32,863 bases of DNA from Candidatus Njordarchaeota archaeon (GCA_029856685.1 JAHKKZ010000008.1:1-32863); one strand, 5' to 3'. Positions 16,515-24,554 are shown, counted from the first letter of the stretch. A program made the numbers and translations. The notes: a model not told the origin generated them from the letters alone.

Positions 16515-17234
16515 CTATCCCCAGCACATATCTAGGCATTCTTTGGTTGGTTTGAGCTCCACTATATTAAACTCCATCGAATAGCCATCATAGATAAGCA
16601 TCTTATTTATTAGGGGCTGGCCAACACCAGTCACAAGCTTTATTACCTCCGTAGCCTCTATAAGACCTATAATCCCAGGCGTCGTGCCTAGGACTGGTAT
16701 GAATTCCTTCTCTTCCGGTTTACCAATTAGGCATCTAAGACACATGGTTTTGTAGGGCACAATAACAGTCACTTGTCCATATAGCCCCTCAACCCCTCCA
16801 TGCACCAAAACTTTCTTTTCTTCGCAGATCGCTTTGTCTAGTATAATTCTTGTTCTCCAGTTATCAAGACAATCCACAACTATGTCGATGTCTCGAATGA
16901 GCTTACTGGCATTTTCCTCAGTTATTTGTGTATCGATAGCCACAACATCAACTTCAGGATTAAGCCCCCGTAACCGCTCTTTAGCTACAACCACCTTTTT
17001 TCTGCCGATATCCCTCCAGCTATAAAGTATCTGCCGATTTAGATCTGAAAGCTTCACAGTGTCGGAGTCAACAATTATGAGTCTTCCAACACCTGCAGCC
17101 GCCAAATAAATGCTCACAGCGGAACCAAGCCCTCCAACTCCCGCGATAAGTATTTTTGAGCTTCTAAGTTTTCTTTGTCCGTCGGCTCCAAGTATTGGAA
17201 GTTGGCGATTATATCGCCCAGTATTTTCAGCCAT
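16515..17234 (-). CDS. E1-like adenylyltransferase (MoeB/ThiF/HesA family)
   Basis: Activates a ubiquitin-like sulfur carrier or SAMP C-terminus by adenylation, serving molybdopterin, thiamine or tRNA thiolation, or protein conjugation. Visible features: N-terminal RYNRQ; nucleotide-binding GVGGLGSAVSIYLAAAGVG near residues 33-51; the DSDTVKLSDLNRQ block with the catalytic Arg; DCLDNWRTR; and a structural zinc site with CLRC and, at the C-terminus, CLDMC. The latter is CxxxC rather than the usual CxxC. At 239 aa it has no rhodanese domain. It sits 4 bp upstream of the SAM hydrolase and 13 bp downstream of the coiled-coil regulator. No ThiS/MoaD-like carrier gene is in the window, so the partner is unknown. 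Confidence 0.88.
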   Translation of the reverse strand: MAENTGRYNRQLPILGADGQRKLRSSKILIAGVGGLGSAVSIYLAAAGVGRLIIVDSDTVKLSDLNRQILYSWRDIGRKKVVVAKERLRGLNPEVDVVAIDTQITEENASKLIRDIDIVVDCLDNWRTRIILDKAICEEKKVLVHGGVEGLYGQVTVIVPYKTMCLRCLIGKPEEKEFIPVLGTTPGIIGLIEATEVIKLVTGVGQPLINKMLIYDGYSMEFNIVELKPTKECLDMCWG

Positions 17235-17247
17235 AAATCATACCACT

Positions 17248-18423
17248 TCATATCCTAGATGCTCCCATGAATATATGCGAAAACTCACTTTGCAAAAAAG
17301 AAACCCATGCTTCATCATTCGTTGTGATGCCTAATACTCTATGCGGATCCACTACAGTCTCAGGAATCGCACTTACTAGTGCTTCTCTCATATCCGCAAC
17401 CACACCGAATACTCTGATATTCCTCATGCTTCGTAGCTGCGTTGTGGGGCCCCGCGATCTAAGTCTCTCTAATATTTGCTGGTGTGTTGGGAAAAGCTCA
17501 GCTACTATCTGGACACGTACCCTTGGTGCAAGGCTTAGTATGATATCCGCAGGAATATAATCAAATGTTGGAGCCACAATAATCACATAGTTCTGAGTCC
17601 TCTTTACTATGTCATATGCCTGTCCCTTAATTTTATCTAAGCCTCTGATGACCTGAATCTCGTATTCACGTCTAACCTCCTTCTCAAAGCCTTTAACGAT
17701 CAAAGCATCTATAGCACCTATACTAAGCTCGAACAGATTTATTATATCCTCCAATTTGCGTTTAGTTTTCTCCTGGAGCGTCTCTCTAATATGATTAATA
17801 AGTTTTTGTGTCGCTAACGTAGTCTGTGTGGAGAGGCGGCGAGTGTTCTCATCCACAGAATTCCTAAAGGTAGAGATTATCGTATTTCTGAGGGCTGCCA
17901 ACCGCTCGGCTGTATTTTTCTTAGATTCCTCCAGTATCTTACTAAAAACATCTTCAAGGATTCTTGTGACGTTGTCAAGTAAAATTTCCGTGAGTATGTT
18001 CTCTAATGCCTCACCAACATTTATAACTGCATTTTCAAAGCTTCTAGATATGTTCTCAGAGAATGCTTTAAGACTCTCTGATAGAACATCTATGCTCTCC
18101 CGAACACTTCTTGTAAGATCACTTTCAAATTCCCTAACCGAGTTTATAAGCTCCTCGATTTGAAGTTTCATAAGAGAATATGGTGGAAGGGCTTCATATA
18201 GTGTTGGTCTACCAGGTATTTCTCTCGCAAGCTTAGCCACTATCAGCTCTTTCACAGCCCTCTCAGCGGTCATATGATCCAGCCCCGTTAGATTTACGAT
18301 CTCTCCTAGAGACCTAGGTCTGAGGCCTATTAGCGCACTATAGACAAGCATAGCATTCTCAGAGATATTCGCATACTTAAGAAGATGCTTAAGAGATTCG
18401 ATATGGCTTGGCAATTTGTGCAC
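17248..18423 (-). CDS. TrmB-like HTH protein with long coiled coil
   Basis: Protein of 391 aa in three parts. Residues about 15-80 form a winged helix like TrmB/HTH regulators (SLGEIVNLTGLDHMTAERAV followed by a wing and LYEALPP). Residues about 85-275 are a long, highly charged coiled coil with heptad-like hydrophobics. Residues about 280-391 form an alpha/beta C-terminal domain (YVIIVAPTFDYIPADII, then RVQIVAELF) resembling the phospholipase-D-like half found in TrmB regulators. The coiled coil is much longer than in ordinary TrmB proteins. The GTG start at 18423 has no Shine-Dalgarno and lies about 29 bp from a TATA-like TTTAAA, so it may be leaderless. It is divergent from the GTPase gene. 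DNA binding is likely; the ligand and target are unknown. Confidence 0.72.
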   Translation of the reverse strand: MHKLPSHIESLKHLLKYANISENAMLVYSALIGLRPRSLGEIVNLTGLDHMTAERAVKELIVAKLAREIPGRPTLYEALPPYSLMKLQIEELINSVREFESDLTRSVRESIDVLSESLKAFSENISRSFENAVINVGEALENILTEILLDNVTRILEDVFSKILEESKKNTAERLAALRNTIISTFRNSVDENTRRLSTQTTLATQKLINHIRETLQEKTKRKLEDIINLFELSIGAIDALIVKGFEKEVRREYEIQVIRGLDKIKGQAYDIVKRTQNYVIIVAPTFDYIPADIILSLAPRVRVQIVAELFPTHQQILERLRSRGPTTQLRSMRNIRVFGVVADMREALVSAIPETVVDPHRVLGITTNDEAWVSFLQSEFSHIFMGASRI

Positions 18424-18448
18424 CTTAATTGATTTTCTTCTACTTCGA

Positions 18449-18454
18449 TTTAAA
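18449..18454. promoter_or_regulatory. Bidirectional TATA element
   Basis: TTTAAA is self-complementary and sits about 26-29 bp from both GTG 18423 (minus) and ATG 18477 (plus). One element could serve both divergent genes. The plus gene also has a TATA-like TTAAATATT at 18492-18500. Confidence 0.35.
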
Positions 18455-18465
18455 AATGTAATAAA

Positions 18466-18490
18466 GTAGCGATATAATGAACTATGCTAC
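18466..18490. repeat. Inverted repeat in the divergent promoter
   Basis: GTAGC at 18466-18470 is mirrored by GCTAC at 18486-18490, and the arms extend inwards (ATA/TAT) with one bulged base. It overlaps the predicted start of the GTPase transcript, so it could be an operator, perhaps for the neighbouring HTH protein, or a 5' hairpin. Confidence 0.35.
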
Positions 18491-18515
18491 CTTAAATATT
18501 AAAACTGTGATGTTC

Positions 18516-19613
18516 ATGTCGCTGAGAATAAGAGTAATCATTTATGGCCCTCCAAAGAGTGGTAAATCTCTTTTTTTGAGGAAAATATATGAACTGTACA
18601 GAGATGCTAGTATGCATGAAATAAGACATTTCGGAGGGGGAAGCGCAAGCGGGGTAGACTACTGCACATTTCAAATAGGAGATATCATTTATGAGTTTTA
18701 TGCGCCTCCAGGGGCATCAACATTAAGGGTTTTTAGGGAGAAACTTATAAAAAATGCAGATGCCGTTATTTTCATAATACCTATGGCTAAGGCCCACTTA
18801 GATAGAACAGCATCTTTTCTCCTTGAATTGAAACGTGCCTTATTCACAAAATTTGGTCCAGAGGCAGATAAATTTCCCGTCATATACGCTCCTAACAGCA
18901 CTCGGAGGATATTTAGCATGGACATAGAGTCGAGCGATCTAGTCGATATTCTTAGACTGCCATCGGATTCGATAATACGTCCCCTAGACCTAGACAACGA
19001 GCTTTCAGTTCGCAGGATATTTGGACTCGTAATCCATCTATCGCTTCTATGGCATGTCGATAAAAAACAATATTTTGTTGAATTTGACAGGGAGGTTAAC
19101 ATAACTAAGAATCTGTATTTCAAAGAGGCGGCCATCCCTCCAGAGGAAGCTCTGGCTCAGATCGTAGAACTAATGCGTGCAGAAGCTGGCAAAATAGGGG
19201 GAGAAGCCTTCTCAAAGGAGATGCTACTTGGATTCCCAGATGCGCTCAAAAATAAGTTGCTTAGAAACTATGTAAATGAGGTTGTTCTGGTAGGCTTCGA
19301 TAGGACCATAGGATTTATACCTCTTGGATACGCCTTTGGCCTCGGCAAAGTAATAGACTATATCAAGGATCCCGCTAGGGTGGTTGAGCTTTCAATAATA
19401 GTAAAGCACTCTATGGGTTTCCTTCTCTCGGATGGCTTCACATTTCTAGGCCTCATACCCTTCAAGGATCAAGGGTTCCTAATTCTTGAGACAACATCGT
19501 CGCACATCAAAAAAATGATAAATCTTGTCAAGTCTCTAAAGAAGAAAATGTCTACTCTCACCACCGGAGACACTAAAAGAATAATGGAGATTCTAGATAG
19601 GGTTCTTACATAA
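18516..19613 (+). CDS. P-loop GTPase-like protein (MglA/Arf-like) with C-terminal domain
   Basis: A small-GTPase-like N-terminal domain has the P-loop GPPKSGKS at residues 11-18 and APPGAST in place of the DTPG switch II motif, as in MglA/SR-beta-like proteins. A possible G4 region is VIYAPNSTRR, where the NKxD signature is not recognisable. After about residue 180 comes a domain of about 185 residues with a helical part and a beta-rich part (EVVLVGFDRTIGFIPLGYAFG onwards) that could be roadblock- or longin-like; that is only a guess. The frame opens at ATG 18477, but GTGAT 4 nt before ATG 18516 and the conserved beta strand right after it favour 18516. The gene is divergent from the HTH/coiled-coil gene. 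Role unknown. Confidence 0.7.
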   Translation: MSLRIRVIIYGPPKSGKSLFLRKIYELYRDASMHEIRHFGGGSASGVDYCTFQIGDIIYEFYAPPGASTLRVFREKLIKNADAVIFIIPMAKAHLDRTASFLLELKRALFTKFGPEADKFPVIYAPNSTRRIFSMDIESSDLVDILRLPSDSIIRPLDLDNELSVRRIFGLVIHLSLLWHVDKKQYFVEFDREVNITKNLYFKEAAIPPEEALAQIVELMRAEAGKIGGEAFSKEMLLGFPDALKNKLLRNYVNEVVLVGFDRTIGFIPLGYAFGLGKVIDYIKDPARVVELSIIVKHSMGFLLSDGFTFLGLIPFKDQGFLILETTSSHIKKMINLVKSLKKKMSTLTTGDTKRIMEILDRVLT

Positions 19614-19639
19614 ATAATTTCTAAGCATATAACTCCTTT

Positions 19640-20209
19640 CTATCTTTTCTTTAAGAGGGCTTCAATCACCTCGATGATTTCTGCTTCTCTTGTCCTTTCA
19701 AACTCCTCATCGTTCCACCTAACAATCTCGAATCTTACTCCCAGCATCCCAAAGATCTCCTCGAAAATCTCTGAGAAAATGGGAAATATCCTATCATAGT
19801 CAACCATAAGTATCTTGCTTATCCTCTTAGCCATAGCTAGTCCAATCAGTTTAGATATGCTCCTCCTGCTAATTAAGCCGATATCCGTAACAATCTCGAC
19901 AATGTTATATCCCTTCTCCTTAGCATAATTCCTAAGAAACTCTATCTGACGATCTAGTAGTCCTCTCTCAGCAAGCGCCTTACTGATGACCCGGGCATAT
20001 ATAGCAACATCCATAGGGTTCTCCACCATAGACTTTAACCTCATAATCTCGGAGAGAGGATACCTCAATCTCCCAGTAGGAGTCCGAATGTATTTTATTT
20101 TTCCTCTCTTAGCCCAGCGATACAAAGTTACAGGATGAACACCGAGGAGTCTGGCAGCTTTCTTAGCTGGTAAGTAAACTTCTTCTTCCTGAGACCCCAA
20201 AGCCGACAC
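19640..20209 (-). CDS. IS607-type serine recombinase homologue, catalytic serine lost
   Basis: Protein of 189 aa built like the IS607 transposase TnpA: a MerR-type DNA-binding domain (residues about 11-60, with HPVTLYRWAKRGKI and RTPTGRLRYP) followed by a serine-recombinase fold (residues about 66-189). In active relatives the YARVSS block holds the nucleophilic serine. Here it reads YARVIS, with Ile75 at that place and Ser76 beside it. The DR-x-x-R arginine pair is reduced to D139 R140 with Pro143 for the second Arg, and the DxGSG turn is DIGLIS. The frame is intact, and the helices and DNA-binding domain look well kept, so this is probably a non-catalytic DNA-binding protein and not debris. 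No tnpB neighbour or terminal repeats were seen. GTG 20209 lacks a Shine-Dalgarno; a TATA box is at 20255-20262. Confidence 0.8.
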   Translation of the reverse strand: MSALGSQEEEVYLPAKKAARLLGVHPVTLYRWAKRGKIKYIRTPTGRLRYPLSEIMRLKSMVENPMDVAIYARVISKALAERGLLDRQIEFLRNYAKEKGYNIVEIVTDIGLISRRSISKLIGLAMAKRISKILMVDYDRIFPIFSEIFEEIFGMLGVRFEIVRWNDEEFERTREAEIIEVIEALLKKR

Positions 20210-20254
20210 CTAGGAAAAATGTTCCGAATGAGAGCAAGTGATAAACAAAAAACG

Positions 20255-20262
20255 CTTATATC
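20255..20262 (-). promoter_or_regulatory. TATA box for the recombinase-like gene
   Basis: GATATAAG on the minus strand predicts a start near 20232 and a leader of about 23 nt. Its plus-strand reading (CTTATATC) could also serve the TIP49 gene with a 69-nt leader. Confidence 0.4.
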
Positions 20263-20308
20263 CCACTTGCCTCATAGTCATAATGCTATAGTTGGTTCTT
20301 AAATTTCC

Positions 20309-20317
20309 TTAAAATAT
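20309..20317 (+). promoter_or_regulatory. TATA box for the TIP49 gene
   Basis: TTAAAATAT predicts initiation near 20339, leaving a leader of about 15 nt that contains GGTGAT at 20343-20348, 5 nt before ATG 20354. Confidence 0.45.
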
Positions 20318-20353
20318 AGTTGAGGAAAACATTTGGGATGAAGGTGATGCCTA

Positions 20354-21709
20354 ATGGCGTCAACCATAGGAACATTTGCGAGGGTCGGAGCGCATTCTCA
20401 CATAAAGGGTCTCGGTCTTAATGACAAAGGCAAAGCAAAATTTATTGGGGACGGTTTAGTTGGGCAGATAAAAGCTCGGGAAGCGGCGGGACTGATAGTT
20501 CGTCTAATAAAAGAGGGAAAAATGGCAGGTAGAGCGATACTGCTAGCAGGTCCTCCAGGAACTGGGAAAACAGCGATAGCTGTTGGCATCGCAAGAGAAC
20601 TTGGAGAAGATGTACCATTTGTTCAGCTTTCAGGTTCACAAATATACTCAGCAGAGGTTTCCAAAACGGAAGTTCTTATAAGAGCACTTAGAAAAGCTAT
20701 CGGTGTAAGATTCAGGGAATATAGACGAGTCCTTGAGGGTGAGGTCGTCAAGTTCGAACCTCACTTTGCTCCCCACCCATACAATCCTTACCAGCGCATT
20801 GTGCGGGAAGCGAAATTGACTCTGAGAACTAAGAAGGAACGTGTAACACTAACAGTGGGCCCATCAGTAGCCCAAGAGATGATTGCGAAGGGCGTAGAAG
20901 AAGGTATGGTCATAATGATTGATAAAGAAGGAGGTCATGTTAGTGTTCTAGGAATAAGTAAGGAAGCATCAGTTCCAAGATATGATGTTGGGAGAATACC
21001 AGAAGTAGATGTCCCAGATGGTCCAGTGGAAAAAGAAAAAGAATTTGTATACCTAACAACACTAGATGAGCTAGATGAGCTCTTTCATAAGAGGTACTCT
21101 GGGGGTGGGTTCTTTAGCCTGCTATTCGGAGGCCGGGAGGAGAGAAAGGAGATAGATCCCGAAACCCGTATGCAAGTCGATAAATTTGTGAAGGAAGCAG
21201 TTGAATCTGGAAAGGCTGAGATTATACCTGGGGTGCTATTCATAGATGAAATCCACATGCTAGACATTGAGAGTTTTAGCTTCTTAAACAGAGCATTAGA
21301 ATCCGAATTAGCACCAATAGTGATAATGGCGTCGAATAGGGGTTTCACGAAGATTCGTGGAACAGACATAGTTTCGCCACATGGAATGCCCCTGGATATA
21401 CTAGATAGAGTCCTAATAATTCCAACAGAACCCTACAAACCAGAGGAGATAAAGGAGATACTTAAAATAAGAGCACGCGAAGAAAAGATAAATATATCTG
21501 ATGAAGCCCTAGAACTCCTAACTAAGTATGGCGCAGAGATAAGCCTTAGATATGCGATACAGCTGATGGCTCCAGCATGGGAGCGCGCAAAGTTTCATGG
21601 AAGAGATGCCGTAAGCGTTGAGGATGTAGAAGCAGTTAGAGAGCGCTTCGCAAGTATAGAAGAAAGTGTTAGACATCTCAAAGAGTGGGAGGAACGTTTT
21701 CTTAAATAG
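20354..21709 (+). CDS. TIP49/RuvB-like AAA+ ATPase
   Basis: Archaeal homologue of eukaryotic RuvBL1/RuvBL2 (TIP49, Rvb), hexameric AAA+ DNA-dependent ATPases of chromatin-remodelling and assembly complexes. The N-terminus VGAHSHIKGLGL is the TIP49 signature. Walker A is GPPGTGKT at 66-73. The TIP49-specific insertion domain (residues about 120-280, OB-like) lies between Walker A and Walker B LFIDEIHML (D298, E299). Sensor 1 (IVIMASNRG), the arginine-finger region (HGMPLDILDRVLII) and sensor 2 (ISLRYAIQLM) follow. At 451 aa the length matches the family. GGTGAT lies 5 nt before ATG 20354. It shares its upstream region with the recombinase-like gene. Confidence 0.97.
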   Translation: MASTIGTFARVGAHSHIKGLGLNDKGKAKFIGDGLVGQIKAREAAGLIVRLIKEGKMAGRAILLAGPPGTGKTAIAVGIARELGEDVPFVQLSGSQIYSAEVSKTEVLIRALRKAIGVRFREYRRVLEGEVVKFEPHFAPHPYNPYQRIVREAKLTLRTKKERVTLTVGPSVAQEMIAKGVEEGMVIMIDKEGGHVSVLGISKEASVPRYDVGRIPEVDVPDGPVEKEKEFVYLTTLDELDELFHKRYSGGGFFSLLFGGREERKEIDPETRMQVDKFVKEAVESGKAEIIPGVLFIDEIHMLDIESFSFLNRALESELAPIVIMASNRGFTKIRGTDIVSPHGMPLDILDRVLIIPTEPYKPEEIKEILKIRAREEKINISDEALELLTKYGAEISLRYAIQLMAPAWERAKFHGRDAVSVEDVEAVRERFASIEESVRHLKEWEERFLK

Positions 21710-21723
21710 AATCTAATCCTCTG

Positions 21724-21730
21724 TTTTTTT
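21724..21730 (+). terminator. Oligo-T tract after the TIP49 gene
   Basis: Seven consecutive T residues 15 bp after the stop. It may terminate part of the transcripts, although the next gene starts only 26 bp on. Confidence 0.3.
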
Positions 21731-21755
21731 CTAATAATCTACTTGGTGGACATGA

Positions 21756-22496
21756 TTGCCAAAAACAACGTTAATAGTAGCGACAGATATCGATGGTACG
21801 CTTACAGATAAAAACAGAAAAATAAGCCTAAGGGCAGTAGAACTTCTAAGAGAACTTCAGAAGCTAGGGGCGGTGGTAATTCTTATCTCAAGCCACGCAT
21901 TCCCGGCCGTAAGTACTCTTGCTGATTATCTAGGAATAGAATTCATGGTCGCAGAGACTGGGGTATGCGGCGGAAGACCTTGGCGACCAATATATGTTAA
22001 ACCCATTCAAGCAAGAGAAGAAGTGGTCAGAATGGTGGTCGAAAGAGGGTTCATCCCAACGGAATCTAACAATTTTAGGCTTGGTGATATATCGCTATAC
22101 CCACCTAAGAATATGGGTATCGACGAGGCATTAGAACTGCTACGAGACATATTAAAGTGCTATGACCTCGATTTCACATACTCTGGGTTCGCAATCCATG
22201 TTTTCCCACGCGGCGTCAACAAGGGATGGGGGCTTAAGACACTACTCAAATATATAGAAGTAGAGGGAGAAATATTGGCCCTCGGAGACGGCGAAAATGA
22301 TATCCCTCTTTTTGAAGTCGCTGACCTATCCATAACATCCATTCATAGTCCAGAAAAACTGAGAAGCGCTGCAGATATAGTATTGCCCTACAGCAATATA
22401 AGCACTACTTTATATGTGTTAGAATTTATTGAAAAACTTCTTAGACTAAGGGGAGGAATAAGCTTAAGAGATATAAAACGAATTTTGGTATCGTGA
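21756..22496 (+). CDS. Phosphoglycolate phosphatase (archaeal HAD type)
   Basis: HAD-superfamily phosphatase with a type-C2 cap, like the Thermoplasma enzyme that removes phosphate from 2-phosphoglycolate. Catalytic DxD is DIDGTLTD with D11 and D13; motif II is SSH in VVILISSHAF, where Ser is usual followed by Gly; the C-terminal acidic motif is GDGENDIPLF with D178 and D182. The YSGFAIHVFPRGVNKGWGL segment is typical of this group, which also resembles mannosyl-phosphoglycerate phosphatases, so substrate assignment is not certain. The start is TTG 21756 with GGTGGA at 21745-21750; the ATG at 21752 is out of frame. The following winged-helix gene starts 6 bp after the stop. Confidence 0.85.
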   Translation: MPKTTLIVATDIDGTLTDKNRKISLRAVELLRELQKLGAVVILISSHAFPAVSTLADYLGIEFMVAETGVCGGRPWRPIYVKPIQAREEVVRMVVERGFIPTESNNFRLGDISLYPPKNMGIDEALELLRDILKCYDLDFTYSGFAIHVFPRGVNKGWGLKTLLKYIEVEGEILALGDGENDIPLFEVADLSITSIHSPEKLRSAADIVLPYSNISTTLYVLEFIEKLLRLRGGISLRDIKRILVS

Positions 22497-22502
22497 ACAA
22501 CA

Positions 22503-23006
22503 TTGTCGAGAGGAATGGAAGTTGTATTGACCTACATCCTAAGCAAACTTGGTGGAAAAGCAACATTAAATGACATTCATAGAGCAACAAGAGTTCCCAA
22601 AAACATACTCAAAAAATATCTATGGTATTGCCAACGAAGAAAATTAGTAAAAAGAGATATTGGTACCTACTACATAACAAACGTTGGATGGGAGGTCGTT
22701 CGAAACAACAGAATAATAAGCATAAAAGACAAAATCTTTATTGTGAGCCTTGACGATGAAATCCAACTTGTCACCCTAGGCAAAAAAACGAGGAAAAGAG
22801 CAGTGAAGAAAGATCTAATACTTAAACTAATAAATAAAGGATGCATAACAAAAAGAGAAATAAAAAATTCTCCAGACAGAAGAGCTTTATCAGCGGCGCT
22901 TCGAATACTTCGAATGCTCAAAGTGGCGAAAGCTCGAGGAGAAAATATCTGCATAGCCACAAACAACCTAGCAAAACTTCGGATCCTAGGCATCAACATT
23001 GATTAG
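22503..23006 (+). CDS. Winged-helix domain protein, function unknown
   Basis: A basic protein of about 167 aa. Residues about 5-60 look like a winged helix-turn-helix (YILSKLGGKATLNDIHRATR, a recognition helix, then a wing with YYITNVG). A second helical unit at residues about 100-150, with TKREIKNSP and an alanine/leucine-rich helix, may be another HTH-like fold. No named family is recognised. TTG 22503 opens the frame; ATG 22515 is an alternative with GAGAGG close upstream, and neither site has ideal spacing. It is 6 bp from the phosphatase gene and probably co-transcribed. Codon use is unusually A-rich towards its end (many AAA and ATA). Confidence 0.65.
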   Translation: MSRGMEVVLTYILSKLGGKATLNDIHRATRVPKNILKKYLWYCQRRKLVKRDIGTYYITNVGWEVVRNNRIISIKDKIFIVSLDDEIQLVTLGKKTRKRAVKKDLILKLINKGCITKREIKNSPDRRALSAALRILRMLKVAKARGENICIATNNLAKLRILGINID

Positions 23007-23058
23007 ACTCAACCTGCAAAAGCACAGAAAAGTGTCTCCTCTACATATTTCTATATGT

Positions 23059-23070
23059 CTTTAAAAATAT
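23059..23070 (+). promoter_or_regulatory. TATA box for the stomatin gene
   Basis: TTTAAAAATATG predicts a start near 23090 and a leader of about 28 nt carrying AGGGGGAT at about 23106-23112, 5 nt before ATG 23118. Confidence 0.45.
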
Positions 23071-23117
23071 GCAAATAAAATTTGACCTAATAGTATAACC
23101 AGGTTAGGGGGATAACC

Positions 23118-24038
23118 ATGGATAAGTCTGAATCCCGCTTTCTAACCCCAATAACACCTTTTTTTGTCCCAGCAATATTTGCCATCCTAATAGTAGCTCT
23201 TGAAGCAGCAGTTGAAGTGATAGTAACCGCATATGAAATGATAATTGTTTTCTTATACATATACCTGTGGCTACTACTTTTCTTAGGATTACCACTATTC
23301 TTAGCAGGAATAAGGATAATACCAGAGTACGAAAGAGCAGCAGTCCTCAGACTAGGACGATACAAAGGAATGTTAGGCCCAGGAATGATTGTGATGGACC
23401 CAATACTTGACAGGTCATATAGATTCGATCTACGTGTACAAACAGTAGACATCCCACAACAAGAAGTCCTAACAAAAGACAACGTGAATATAAAAGTTGA
23501 CGCTGTCATAATCTATAGAGTCTTTGATCCCGGCAAAGCATTCATAACAGTACAAAATATTAGGCAAGTCCTATACCAATATGGCCAAGCAAACCTAAGG
23601 GAAGTATTAGGAGTCCATGACCTCGATGAAATCCTTCAGAAAAGAGAGGAAATGGCAAAAATAATACAGGAAGAAGTCGATAGAGTCGTCGGTGAATGGG
23701 GAATAAAAATAATTTCAGTTGCCCTACAACAAATATATCTACCCGAAAATATGGTCAGAGCTATGGCGATGCAAGCTGAGGCAGAAAGAGAGCGGCGTGC
23801 AAAGATTATTAGCGCTGAAGGCGAGAGACAAGCAGCACATATAATGGCTGAGGCTGCGGAATACTATGTGAAGAATCCTGTTGCTCTTAGGCTTAGAGAG
23901 CTAACCACGTTGGTTGAGATTGCCAAGGAGAAGAATGTTGTTGTGTTGTTCCCTACGACATTCGGTCATCTTGAGCAGACACTTGCTACGGTTCTTGCGG
24001 TGGGAAAAGCGGCAGCTAAGAAGGAGAATAGGGGCTAA
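23118..24038 (+). CDS. Stomatin/prohibitin-family SPFH membrane protein
   Basis: A band 7 / SPFH-domain protein of 306 aa that forms membrane-associated oligomers. Two hydrophobic segments lie at residues about 12-38 and 42-66. The stomatin motif follows (IIPEYERAAVLRLGRYKGMLGPG), then the SPFH domain with FDLRVQTVDIPQQEVLTKDN, and a C-terminal coiled coil rich in Ala and Glu (AMQAEAERERRAKIISAEGE) plus the PTTFG ending. A strong Shine-Dalgarno precedes ATG 23118. It is followed 77 bp later by a short NfeD-type gene, the classic stomatin-NfeD pairing. The membrane-bound ClpP-like protease sometimes found with such pairs is absent here. Confidence 0.94.
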   Translation: MDKSESRFLTPITPFFVPAIFAILIVALEAAVEVIVTAYEMIIVFLYIYLWLLLFLGLPLFLAGIRIIPEYERAAVLRLGRYKGMLGPGMIVMDPILDRSYRFDLRVQTVDIPQQEVLTKDNVNIKVDAVIIYRVFDPGKAFITVQNIRQVLYQYGQANLREVLGVHDLDEILQKREEMAKIIQEEVDRVVGEWGIKIISVALQQIYLPENMVRAMAMQAEAERERRAKIISAEGERQAAHIMAEAAEYYVKNPVALRLRELTTLVEIAKEKNVVVLFPTTFGHLEQTLATVLAVGKAAAKKENRG

Positions 24039-24115
24039 TAGACTCAAAGATTCAATTATGTGGAAATGGCTTTTAGGATGATATTATCACTTAAGGAAGA
24101 GAGGTGGGACGGGAT

Positions 24116-24517
24116 ATGGATATTGTAGGTCTCTTCTTTTTCATAGTTTTCTGGGCGCTACTTCTCATAGTATTTGTGATTATAAGCAAAGGCATTGCAA
24201 TCTCCATATTATTCATGGTGTTCCTATCAGCAATTATTCTTCTTATGCTTTATTTACTCATGAGATATTCTGGTAAGGTAACGCCAGAACCCATTACTCC
24301 TGCACATGAGCATCCATTACCGCTAATAGGAGGAGTCTGCGAAGTTCTCGATGAGATTTCGCCCATGAGAAGTGGATGGGTGAGGTACAGAGGAGAGCTC
24401 TGGAAAGCATTCTCGGTTCGAAGCACATTCAAGAGAGGAGACATAGCATACGTTATTGATGCTAGAGATAGATTCTTGATAATAGAAAGGGAATTCCCGC
24501 TTAGAGGCAAATCCTAG
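24116..24517 (+). CDS. Short NfeD-like protein
   Basis: About 133 aa. Two or three adjacent membrane helices (to about residue 47) are followed by a linker with PITPAHEHP and a C-terminal OB-fold (residues about 75-130). The OB fold shows the pattern GGVCEVLDEISP, SGWVRYRGELWKAFS, FKRGDIAYVIDA, then a final strand, as in NfeD proteins that partner stomatins. GTG 24104 is in frame, but GAGGTGGG at 24101-24108 is better placed for ATG 24116 (7-nt spacing). Gene order supports interaction with the upstream SPFH protein in membrane-domain organisation or quality control; the exact role is not known. Confidence 0.82.
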   Translation: MDIVGLFFFIVFWALLLIVFVIISKGIAISILFMVFLSAIILLMLYLLMRYSGKVTPEPITPAHEHPLPLIGGVCEVLDEISPMRSGWVRYRGELWKAFSVRSTFKRGDIAYVIDARDRFLIIEREFPLRGKS

Positions 24518-24554
24518 CTTTTTAAGATCTTTTCCTACATTTTTATGAGCTAAG

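Noticed and set aside
19640-20209. Complete IS607 insertion sequence
   Set aside because: No tnpB gene, no terminal sequences, and the recombinase itself lacks its catalytic serine.
24066-24092. Near-palindrome around TGATATTATCA before the NfeD-like gene
   Set aside because: Arms of only four bases in AT-rich sequence, expected by chance; the gene is probably transcribed with the stomatin gene.
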